A stretch of 46,886 nt of DNA from an uncultured Verrucomicrobiota bacterium (lineage in GTDB: Bacteria; Verrucomicrobiota; Verrucomicrobiia; Verrucomicrobiales; Akkermansiaceae). The stretch lies in the NCBI GenBank assembly GCA_913063525.1, contig CAJXYV010000004.1:1-46886 (forward strand), in the 5' to 3' direction. Both the position numbers and the translations under genes were made by a program. Positions 1-8,100 of this stretch are shown piece by piece. Position 1 is the stretch's first letter; every line of letters begins with the position of its first letter. The notes under the pieces were generated by a model, which was given only the letters and a program-made list of their open reading frames with translations, was not told where the DNA came from and did not search any database.

Positions 1-293
1 CCAAGGATCGGCGCGTGGTATCCAAGGATCGGCGCGTGGTATCCAAGGATCGGCGCGTGGTATCCAAGGATCGGCGCGTGGTATCCAAGGATCGGCGCGT
101 GGTATCCAAGGATCGGCGCGTGGTATCCAAGGATCGGCGCGTGGTATCCAAGGATCGGCGCGTGGTATCCAAGGATCGGCGTGTGGTATCCAAGGATCGG
201 CGCGTGGTATCCAAGGATCAGCGCGTGGTTTCCAAGGATCAGCGCGTGGTTTCCAAGGATCAGCGTGAGGTTTCCAAGGATCGGCGCGTTCGG
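1..293. repeat. 21-bp tandem repeat array (array 1), about 14 copies, cut by the window edge
   Basis: The unit is 21 bp and reads ccaaggatcggcgcgtggta plus t. The first eight copies (1-168) are identical; later copies vary at a few positions (gcgtgtgg at 169-189, ggatcagcg in 211-273), and the last unit decays at about 290. Because 21 is a multiple of three, whole frames stay open, and one reads as a seven-residue VSKDRRV repeat with no start or domain context. I treat it as a minisatellite, not a gene. Perfect copies on one side and degenerate copies on the other suggest growth by slippage or unequal exchange. It probably continues before position 1. Confidence 0.9.
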
Positions 294-411
294 ATCAGGG
301 AGTGAACTGGATGTCTTAAGGGTTCGGCGCAGGGCTTAATCCCCGAATGAACGGCGTTCATCAGCGGCCCATCCAGCCGTCGTCGGCTCAACGTTTTGCG
401 CCTGAAGCGCC

Positions 412-524
412 GACCGGAGGTGGCGAGGCGGGTGAAGGCGCTTGGGGAAAAATCGGTAAAGCTGAAATGAATCGCTCTGCCAGATGATGGAGTTTTTCAT
501 GGGATTTCATGGATCAGAGTTGAT
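412..524. repeat. 113-bp dispersed element, copy A
   Basis: This segment matches 45894-46006 without gaps, with 94 of 113 identical bases by my hand alignment (83%). Both copies lie next to a 21-bp array: here the array is upstream, at the other copy it is downstream. On the plus strand both read as a short protein tail ending WG.I.KAEMNRS.R and a stop, but similarity continues past the stop through agatgatgga and ttttttcatg. That favours a DNA-level element, or the 3' end of a lost mobile gene with its trailer. The stretch from 306 to 411 shows no gene or structure I can support. Confidence 0.7.
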
Positions 525-581
525 CGTGTGAAGCTTGGATGATTTGGAAGGTTGGCGGCAAACTTGGCCGGCCAAGCTCGA

Positions 582-1961
582 TTATTGCTGATCCACCCTG
601 ATCCGCATGAATCGCTTTGAACGACTTTCGATCGGCAGGCTGTCTTGAATTGTCAGCACGGTGCGATCCGCTTGATCCACCGTGGAAACCACGCGGGCGT
701 GAGCAAATCCGTCCGACGATTTCCAGACTTCCGTCCAAGTGCCCGATAAAGTGTCATTCGCTTCGACCGTGTAAGTCAAATCTTGGGCAAATTTCCGCAC
801 GGGAAACGTCAGCGTCTGGTAACGGTAGGGTGAGCTGCCGTTGGTCCCGCGGAAGATCGTCTGATCCGCGCGATCCGCAGCGGAGGGATTTCCAAGGAAC
901 GCGTATTCTTGGAGATTGTTCCAGGCATCGCTCTCCGGATTCTGCGTCATGCCACTTTGCGCGCCCGCAAAGGTGTTGCGCGATGCCCAAGTGGTGAACG
1001 TAAGGTTGACTGTCAGCGAAAAGCTGTCGTCCACGGTGTTGCCGACGCTGTCGGTGGCACGGACGGTGACGACCACTGTACCCGTTTGACCGGCCACGGG
1101 GGAAAGTTCCAGAACGCCATTCGACTGAATGGATGCCGTCGCGACGGCCGGGTTATCGTTGGCGACGACTGTGTAAGTCAGCGTTGAGCTCTCCCCCGCT
1201 TCCCCGGCAGGAAGAGTCTCCAGCGTCACGCTTGGGAAAAGGATCAAGTAGTTTGCTTGATAAAGAGGCAGTTCGCTAAAAGCACCGCCCAAAATTGCAC
1301 TGTAATTGTAAGTGGGAAAAATGGAGGGATCGCCAAAAAGCTGAGCATTACCAAAGGTCGAACGCGTCATCCGCCCAAACACGGTGAACCCCCCGTTCTG
1401 AGGATCGAGAATGTCGGAATTTTCACCTAGGCTCACGAACCACTGACTGGTGGCGCTGTCAGGATTGCCGCCGACCTTGGCCATCGAAATCGTGCCCAAA
1501 GTGTTGGAAATGCCGAATTCATTGACGATTGGCGCATCGGTGGGGACGGATTCAATGTTACCATTGATGTCGGTGCGAAATCCCCCACCTTGGATGACAA
1601 AATCCGAAACGCTGCGGTGAATGAACGAGTTGGCGTAGTCGCCATCGGTCACGTACTTGAGAAAGTTTTGCCGCGCGATGGGCGTCCGATTGCTGAATAT
1701 GGCCATGTCCATAACGATCGGAGTGCTGCCGGAATTGAATTGAGACGTGAAACGAACGACCTGATCGTCGATCGCCTCGGTGCCGAAAGCCGAAGCCAGA
1801 TCGACCGTCAGCGGTATGCCAGCGACCGCGCTGCGATCAGCGATAGGGTGATTGAGGACCGGGAGCCTTTTCGTGCCGGCGGCGGCCACCGCCATCGAAC
1901 CGCAAAAGCAAGCGACCCAACGACCCCAGAAACCCAACGGAGTGACTTTAATGTCAGACAT
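582..1961 (-). CDS. Secreted cyclophilin-type peptidyl-prolyl cis-trans isomerase with Ig-like and C-terminal domains
   Basis: This 459-residue protein has a hydrophobic leader (about residues 10-28) and should act outside the cytoplasm, catalysing cis-trans isomerisation of prolyl bonds during folding. Residues 75-205 carry a cyclophilin domain: RQNFLKYV, then FIHRSVSDFVIQGGGF, NEFGISNTLGTISMAK and GGFTVFGRM. A putative Ig-like fold follows (about 255-335, ending in DDSFSLTVN). The last 120 residues hold a domain starting TWASRNTFAG with NLQEYAFLGNP, common at the C-termini of large verrucomicrobial exported proteins. The Ig-like and tail domains suggest a surface or periplasmic role rather than general folding. 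It is divergent from recF with about 130 bp between. Family assignment is firm; localisation is inferred. Confidence 0.85.
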   Translation of the reverse strand: MSDIKVTPLGFWGRWVACFCGSMAVAAAGTKRLPVLNHPIADRSAVAGIPLTVDLASAFGTEAIDDQVVRFTSQFNSGSTPIVMDMAIFSNRTPIARQNFLKYVTDGDYANSFIHRSVSDFVIQGGGFRTDINGNIESVPTDAPIVNEFGISNTLGTISMAKVGGNPDSATSQWFVSLGENSDILDPQNGGFTVFGRMTRSTFGNAQLFGDPSIFPTYNYSAILGGAFSELPLYQANYLILFPSVTLETLPAGEAGESSTLTYTVVANDNPAVATASIQSNGVLELSPVAGQTGTVVVTVRATDSVGNTVDDSFSLTVNLTFTTWASRNTFAGAQSGMTQNPESDAWNNLQEYAFLGNPSAADRADQTIFRGTNGSSPYRYQTLTFPVRKFAQDLTYTVEANDTLSGTWTEVWKSSDGFAHARVVSTVDQADRTVLTIQDSLPIESRSKRFMRIRVDQQ

Positions 1962-2091
1962 GATGAAAAAATTTATCGTTCACGCGGAACCGTGTCAACC
2001 GCCGCGAAAGTGAGATGATTTCACCTTCCAATCTTACGCGACGGTCACTCATCGCTTTCCAAGGGCCAGAATTTACCGTTATCTGTGTGGC

Positions 2092-3153
2092 GTGCTTCGT
2101 TCGCTGCGTTTGATGGATTTCCGCTGTTTTGGCGCGCTGGACCTTGAGGTTCCGGCGGCGGGCGCGATTTTGACGGGCGACAACGCGCAGGGAAAAACCT
2201 CAATTTTGGAAGCTTTGTGCGTGTTGGTGCGGCTGCACTCGCCGCGGAGCCACCGGATGACGACGCTGGGGCGGATGGGCAGCAAGGGCTTTGGCATCGC
2301 CGGAGACCCGTGGGGCTGCGAACGGCAAGTCCGCTATTCGCGCGAGGGACTGGTGCTGAAGGCAGACGAGGAAGCCCGCGCCAGCCAGACTCGCTACCTT
2401 GAGGATGGCGGATTGGTGGTGTGGATGGGCAACGAGGACTTGGAACTGGTGCGCGGCCCGGGCGAGGGACGCCGCCGCTACCTGGATTTTCTGGGTTCCC
2501 AGATCGACGACGGCTACCGCCGCGCTTGGTCGCGCTACCGCCGGGCCTTGCGGGCGAAGAATCTACTGCTCAAAGAGGGCCGCCCACGCGATGCCGAAAT
2601 TTCATCCTACGAAGAAATCCTGATCGAACACGGCAGCACGCTGATGAGCGCCCGCGCCAGGATGATCGAAGAGCTCGCGCCATTTGCCGCGGCCGCCCAA
2701 CGGGACGTAAGCGGCAAGGACGAAGCGCTGACGCTGCGCTACCTGCCGGCGAGCGGCCCGGACTTGCGCGAGTCCCTGCTGCAGGCGCGGGAACGCGAAA
2801 CCCGCCTGCGCCAAGCGGTGGTCGGCCCCCACCGCGACGAGCTCGACCTCCGCATCCACGGCATGCCGGCGGCGGATTTTGCCAGCGAAGGGCAGCAGCG
2901 GACCCTAGCCGTGGCCTTGAAGTTAGCCCAAGGCAAACTGCTAGAGCAACGGGGCGGCAAGCTGCCGATCTATCTGATGGACGACATTTTCGGCGAGCTC
3001 GATCCGGGCCGCCGCAATGCGCTGATGAACCACCTGCCGCTCCATGCCCAGCGGTGGATCACGACCACCCACCTCGACTGGCTGCGCGAGACACCGCAGT
3101 TGGGCGACCTGGCCAGATTCCGGCTCGACGCTGGCGTCTGCCGCCCCTGCTGA
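2092..3153 (+). CDS. recF: DNA replication and repair protein RecF
   Basis: RecF is an SMC-like ATPase that loads RecA at gapped DNA with RecO and RecR. The 353 residues match the family length. Visible are the Walker A motif GDNAQGKTS (29-37), GEGRRRYLDFL (124-134), GPHRDEL (245-251), the ABC signature SEGQQRTLAVAL (265-276) and Walker B LMDDIFGELD (295-304). The start used is GTG at 2092, giving the usual opening in which LRLMDFRCF forms the first strand; no strong ribosome site is visible. The dnaA-dnaN-gyrB context often seen around recF is absent. coaD follows 99 bp downstream, with a hairpin between. Confidence 0.95.
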   Translation: MLRSLRLMDFRCFGALDLEVPAAGAILTGDNAQGKTSILEALCVLVRLHSPRSHRMTTLGRMGSKGFGIAGDPWGCERQVRYSREGLVLKADEEARASQTRYLEDGGLVVWMGNEDLELVRGPGEGRRRYLDFLGSQIDDGYRRAWSRYRRALRAKNLLLKEGRPRDAEISSYEEILIEHGSTLMSARARMIEELAPFAAAAQRDVSGKDEALTLRYLPASGPDLRESLLQARERETRLRQAVVGPHRDELDLRIHGMPAADFASEGQQRTLAVALKLAQGKLLEQRGGKLPIYLMDDIFGELDPGRRNALMNHLPLHAQRWITTTHLDWLRETPQLGDLARFRLDAGVCRPC

Positions 3154-3170
3154 CAGGTTTTATTTCTGGG

Positions 3171-3192
3171 ATCCGCCGGGCGGCTGGCGGAT
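3171..3192 (+). terminator. Candidate hairpin terminator after recF
   Basis: A perfect 7-bp stem, atccgcc at 3171-3177 with ggcggat at 3186-3192, encloses an 8-nt loop and is followed by ttat. It starts 18 nt after the recF stop codon. The stem is GC-rich, but the T-tract is short, so termination strength is uncertain. Confidence 0.4.
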
Positions 3193-3252
3193 TTATCACT
3201 CGGCGCGATATTTGCGGTTCCGATCTAGCGGATTTTCAGCTACCTTGCCGGC

Positions 3253-3747
3253 ATGCGCACAGCGGTTTACGCCGGTTCCTTCGATCCACCGACCAATGGC
3301 CACCTTTGGATGATCCAACGCGGACTGGAAATGTTCGATCGCTTGATCGTGGCCATCGGCAGCAATCCTTCGAAAAGTTATTCGTTTAGCGTGGAAGACC
3401 GCTTGGCATTGCTCGACGCATCGATCGAAAGCAACGAGCGCCTGGAAATCACGCACTTCAACAACCGCTATCTGGTGGATTACGCGAAACGGATGGATGC
3501 CAAGTACGTACTGCGCGGCATTCGGTCATCGGGCGATTACGAATACGAGCGGGTGATGCGCCACATCAACGCCGACATGGCGCCGGAGATCACCACGGTT
3601 TTTCTGATGCCGCCGCGCGACATCGCCGAGCTTTCGTCGAGCATGATCAAAAGCCTGACCGGCCCGACCGGCTGGGAGGAAACCGTGCGGCGCTATGTGC
3701 CGGAGCCGGTTTTCAAAGCACTGGCCGCGCGCGGCGGCTCGCTCTGA
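3253..3747 (+). CDS. coaD: Pantetheine-phosphate adenylyltransferase
   Basis: CoaD transfers AMP from ATP to 4'-phosphopantetheine to make dephospho-CoA, the penultimate step of coenzyme A synthesis in the cytoplasm. The 164-residue protein has the nucleotidyltransferase motif [10 protein letters not shown] (8-17), the substrate loop [12 protein letters not shown] (88-99), and the second motif [10 protein letters not shown] (126-135) that corresponds to ISSS-K in the family. Length and motif order are standard. The ATG at 3253 gives the canonical opening [12 protein letters not shown]. It follows recF by 99 bp on the same strand. Confidence 0.95.
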   Translation: MRTAVYAGSFDPPTNGHLWMIQRGLEMFDRLIVAIGSNPSKSYSFSVEDRLALLDASIESNERLEITHFNNRYLVDYAKRMDAKYVLRGIRSSGDYEYERVMRHINADMAPEITTVFLMPPRDIAELSSSMIKSLTGPTGWEETVRRYVPEPVFKALAARGGSL

Positions 3748-3832
3748 GCGGAGGAAAGCTTGGATCACGGCGAACATCACCAAGGCCTTGGCGTGACTGG
3801 TAGATTGCAGGTCTTTTCGGAGCTTTCGCGGC

Positions 3833-4912
3833 TCAATTCGCGAGATCTTCGTTGTAGTAGATTTTGATGAACTTCATCTTCTTCTCCTCGTCGAAGCCGT
3901 GTTCGAGGACGGGGTCGGGTTTGGCGGCCAGGGCGGGCTTGAGCCGGATCTCTGCCCCGGTGTCGAGTTTCATGACCGACGGGATCTTCTTCTTGGCCTT
4001 GCTGACGTCCTTTTTGGAGATCTCGAAGGAATCATCGAGCCGGTGGCCCTGCTCGGCCTCGACCTGCGAGCGGTGCTCGGCGAACTTGGCCTTGGCCTCC
4101 GGGGTCTTGAGCACTTGCTCCTCGAACTCCTGGAGGCTGAATTTCTCTTTCTCTTCGAAGTAGGTGATGGCGTCGCGGGCGGCGGTCGAGCTGTCCCACG
4201 GCGGGGTGTCGTCGTCGGCCTTGGGCTTGTCCTTTTTCTCCTTCTCCATGAAGGCGACGGCCATGTTGGCGTACTTATTGGTCAGGAAGGGGCTGTCGGT
4301 GATCGGCACCACGCCAAGGAAATCGCGTACCCAGAAGCGCGAGTCGGAGCCCGTGCGGTCGAAGGTGAGCACGTAATAACCCTTTTGGGAAAGGTGGTTG
4401 AGAATGAGGCAGCCTTTGTCGATTTTTTCGGGGTTGATCCCCTGCTCGGTGTGCAGCTCGAGGTCGCCGTCGCGGGTGGAGATGCTCAGGAAGGGCACCA
4501 CACTCTCGGACTTGAGGATGCAGAGGCCCTGGGTCAGCTGGCCGTCGATGTCGATATCCTGGATCAGGCTGATGCAGAGGTCGCCGGACTTGATGTTGGG
4601 GTGGTTCGACTTGGAGTAGAGGCGCTTGGCGATGTCGCAGCCTTTTTCCAAGAGCCCGTCGTCGGAAGCGAAGATGGCGGCGGCGCAGGCGTTCATTTCG
4701 TGCTGATCGAGCGACGAATGATGGCTGAAGCGGTGCGCGGTGAGGTTCTTGAACGGCTTGAGGAAGATGGCGGACAGCGCCTCCTGGTCGTTTTCCTCGA
4801 TTTTAAAAACCTCTTTTGAAGTTTGCAGCGGCTCATCGCGCTGAGGGTGGCCGACTTTGGCCAGCACGAGGCCGGTGGCAGTGGCGGAGGTGAAACGGAT
4901 TTTAGCGGACAT
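3833..4912 (-). CDS. Nucleoid-associated protein, NdpA/YejK family
   Basis: The 359-residue soluble protein resembles the 37-kDa nucleoid-associated family (YejK/NdpA). Family features include an N-terminal all-helical part with many acidic residues, SGDLCISLIQDIDIDGQ in the middle, GLCILKSES, and a later stretch FLTNKYANMAVAFMEKEK. Members in other bacteria associate with the nucleoid, but their biochemical role is poorly defined. The C-terminal 120 residues are highly charged (KEKKDKPKADDD and a Lys-rich KKDVSKAKKKIPS), consistent with DNA or protein binding. It stands alone, convergent with coaD and upstream of no obvious partner. Assignment rests on the overall pattern, not on catalytic residues. 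Confidence 0.75.
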   Translation of the reverse strand: MSAKIRFTSATATGLVLAKVGHPQRDEPLQTSKEVFKIEENDQEALSAIFLKPFKNLTAHRFSHHSSLDQHEMNACAAAIFASDDGLLEKGCDIAKRLYSKSNHPNIKSGDLCISLIQDIDIDGQLTQGLCILKSESVVPFLSISTRDGDLELHTEQGINPEKIDKGCLILNHLSQKGYYVLTFDRTGSDSRFWVRDFLGVVPITDSPFLTNKYANMAVAFMEKEKKDKPKADDDTPPWDSSTAARDAITYFEEKEKFSLQEFEEQVLKTPEAKAKFAEHRSQVEAEQGHRLDDSFEISKKDVSKAKKKIPSVMKLDTGAEIRLKPALAAKPDPVLEHGFDEEKKMKFIKIYYNEDLAN

Positions 4913-5186
4913 GGGGGCAGGAACCTAGAACCGCCGAGCCCTTTGCACACTCCAAAAATCCACTTGGGACCAAATTCCACGGAGAATCCACCAAGCCCTG
5001 GCAAAAAGACTCGAGATCGAGACTCCGAGATGGACACCGGGTCCCGCCGAACACGCCACCGACGCGAATGGGCAACTCATTATCAGGGGCAAGCCAATGC
5101 GGACACGGGCAGGATCAAAAAACCGCCGCCGCATTCCTCATGGATTACGGCGACGGTCAAACATCCATTCAATCCAAACAAAACGA

Positions 5187-8100
5187 TTACCTGCGGCGGC
5201 GGAGCAAGGCCAGCAATCCAAGACCGCCTAGCACTGCGGAGGTGGGCTCGGGAACCACGGTGACGATCCCCGTACTGGAGTTGAAGGTGGCGGAGCTGTC
5301 GCCGGTCAAGCCGCTGACATTGACCGCCGTGAAGTTGCCCGTGTAGCTACCGAAGTCGAAGATTTTCACGCTGGTCTCGTGGGTAAAGGTTTCGTCGGCT
5401 TTAAAGAACAGGTTGAGGATACCGCCGAAGTTCACCGTCTGGGCCAAGCCGCCTTGCGCGAGGTCGAAAGACCCGGCACCAAAGCCCCCCGAGGTGAACT
5501 CGAAGTTCGAAACCGAGCCGAGCCCCAGGGTGAGATTGTTGTTGAAGGCGATGGTACCGGGCGACGCACCGATGGCGAGGGTGCCATTGATCGAGAGATC
5601 GCCAGTCACCGAACCGCTGCCCGTCAGAGACTGAGTGCTGCCCAGGGCATAATTGGTCACCGCCGAGACGTTGAAATTGCCGCCAGAGAGCGAAACCTCG
5701 GAACTATTGGCAATCGAGCCATTGGCACCGATGGCGAGGGTGCCGGCACTGACCGTCGTTTTGCCAGTGTAAGTGCTGATACCGTTGATTGTCAAAGTTC
5801 CAGCACCCGATTTATGCAAGGTACCTCCCGCACTGAGAAGACCGCTGGCAAATGCGACATTGCGGCCATTGGTGTCGATTTTATAGGCTTGGCCAGCGGC
5901 GGTGCTGAAGCGACTGGAGTAGTCGCTGGCATTGCTGCTGGAATATTGCAGGGTGCCGCCACCGAAGCCGATGCTGCCCGTGCTACCCAGAGCCGCGCTG
6001 CTGCCCAAGGCCAAGACCCCGTCGTTAAGCTGAGTGCCGCCTGAATAAGTATTCACACCCGAAAGCGTCACGGTTCCCGCAGTCGTTTTGGTGAATGCGC
6101 CGCTGCCTGCCAGGATGGCAGTGATCGAACCGCTTTGTGCGCCATAGGAAGTGCCCGTCAGCACCCCAGACGTGCCGTTGATATTGCCGCTGACAAGCGT
6201 CACCGCCCCCACCGTATCGCTGAAGGCTTTCAGATCGAGAGTGCCGCCGGAAACTTGGACTGCCCCGGTCAAAAGTACACTATTGGCACCATAGGCCAGC
6301 GTCCCCTCCTGCACGTCGGTCAAGCCCGTGTGTTGGTTCGCACCCGAGAGGGTGAGGGTTCCCAAGCCGACTTTATTCAGGGCGCCGCTGCCCGCCGCGC
6401 TCGCTCCGCTGAGCGTCAGATTGGCGAGTGCTGTTGCCACATCCAGAGTGCTGGTGGTGCTGGAGGTCAGCGTGTAAGCGCGGTCCGAGCTGGCAGTCGC
6501 CCCCGTGTAGCGCAGCGTGCCGCCGCCAAAGACGAGGTTGGAGGCCACATTGGTCGACTGACCGATGCCGCTGGCAACGCCGCCGTTCAGAAGTGAAGCG
6601 ACACTGAGGATTCCCGAGTTGATATTGGTCGCTCCCGTGTAGGTGTTCAATCCACTGAGAACGACCGTTCCTGCGGTGGTCTTGGTCAGGGCCACCGAGG
6701 TGCCCGCCAAGACCGCACTGATCGATCCGCTCTGCACGGCGTAAGAAGTGCCGGTGAGAATGCCGCTCGTGCTATTGATGTTGCCGCCTGACAAGGTCAC
6801 CGCACCGACGCTGTCGTTGAAGGCCTTGAGATCAAGAGTTCCACCCGAGACCGTCAATCCGCCTGTGCTCAGGGCATTGGCGATGCCATACTCGAGGGTT
6901 CCCGCAGCGACCGTTGTCAGCCCGGTGTGGGTGTTTGCAACATTCAAAGTGAGTTTGCCCGCGCCATCCTTGGTGAGCGTCTGGGCGGTCGTCACTGGGG
7001 CAAATGCGTCAGACAAGACGATATTTCCCGCACCACCGAAGGTGAGACCGAAGTTGCCCGTGATGCTTCCAGCGGAGTTGATGGTCAAAATGTCGGCATC
7101 CGAATTGATCCGGCTGGCACTGGCCAAGGTGATGACCCCGGCATAACTATTATTGCCCGCGATGTTGCGTAGAGATCCGCCACCCAAGACCCCAGTCCCG
7201 TTGAGGGTCAAGGCTTCGGCTCCGATGGTCAACGCGCCCGCCGCACCGTCCAGCTCCAGCGCCGCCCCATCGGCCACCGACACGCCACCGGCGATCGTAC
7301 CCAGCGCGGTGCTGTTTTGAGCCCTGAGTACTCCCCCACTGACGGTGGTGGCTGCTTCGTAGAGGTTGGCGCTTGTCAGAGTCAGTGTGCCGCTTCCCGA
7401 CTTGGTCACGCTGGCAGTACTTGCCCCTCCCGCGTCGTTGAGAACGCCGCCGACCGTCGTATTGCCGTTGCCGCCAAAGACAATTAGCTTATTTCCGCTG
7501 CCAGCCGGGGTAACAGCACCCAGGGTAAGGAGATCACCGGAGTCCACATTGAAAGTCGTCGTCACGGCGGCACCATTCACGGCGACGGCCCCGAATGTGA
7601 TACCCGCGGAACCACTGCCAACGTTCGTCCCTGAGGCGATCGACAGCGTCTGGCCAGTCAAGGTAAGCGTGCCCAACGTGTGCGTCACACCGGCTCCGCC
7701 GACAGACAAAACATCCGAATTGATGGTTGAGTCAGCAGTGAGAGTGGTATTCCGGGCGAAGTTGAGACCCGTGTCATTGGCCAGCTCCAAAATACCGCCG
7801 GCCAAAGTCAACGAGGCCGCACCAGCGCCCAAGGCATTGGCGCTGGTCGTCGCGCGCAGCGTGCCTGCGGTAACAGTGGCCAGACCCGTGTAGGTGTTGG
7901 CACCGCTAAGAGTCGCGATCCCTGCGGTCGTCTTGTTCAAGGCACCCGCACCGCCAAGAATGGCGCTGACTGATCCGCTTTGCAGGGCGTAAGAAGTCCC
8001 CGTAAGGACACCGTTGCTGCCCGTGATCGAACCACTCGCCAGCGTCACTGCACCGACCGTATCCGAGAAGGTCTTGAGGTCCAAAATGCCTCCCGATACT

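Noticed and set aside
15-305. Open frame encoding 96 residues of a VSKDRRV repeat
   Set aside because: It is array 1 read as protein. The unit is seven codons, so several frames stay open without selection; there is no start signal, no domain and no neighbour that would make it a gene.
3780-3791. ccaaggccttgg palindrome after coaD as terminator
   Set aside because: It is perfect but has no loop and no T-tract, so it would not make a normal hairpin terminator. It may be chance in GC-rich DNA.
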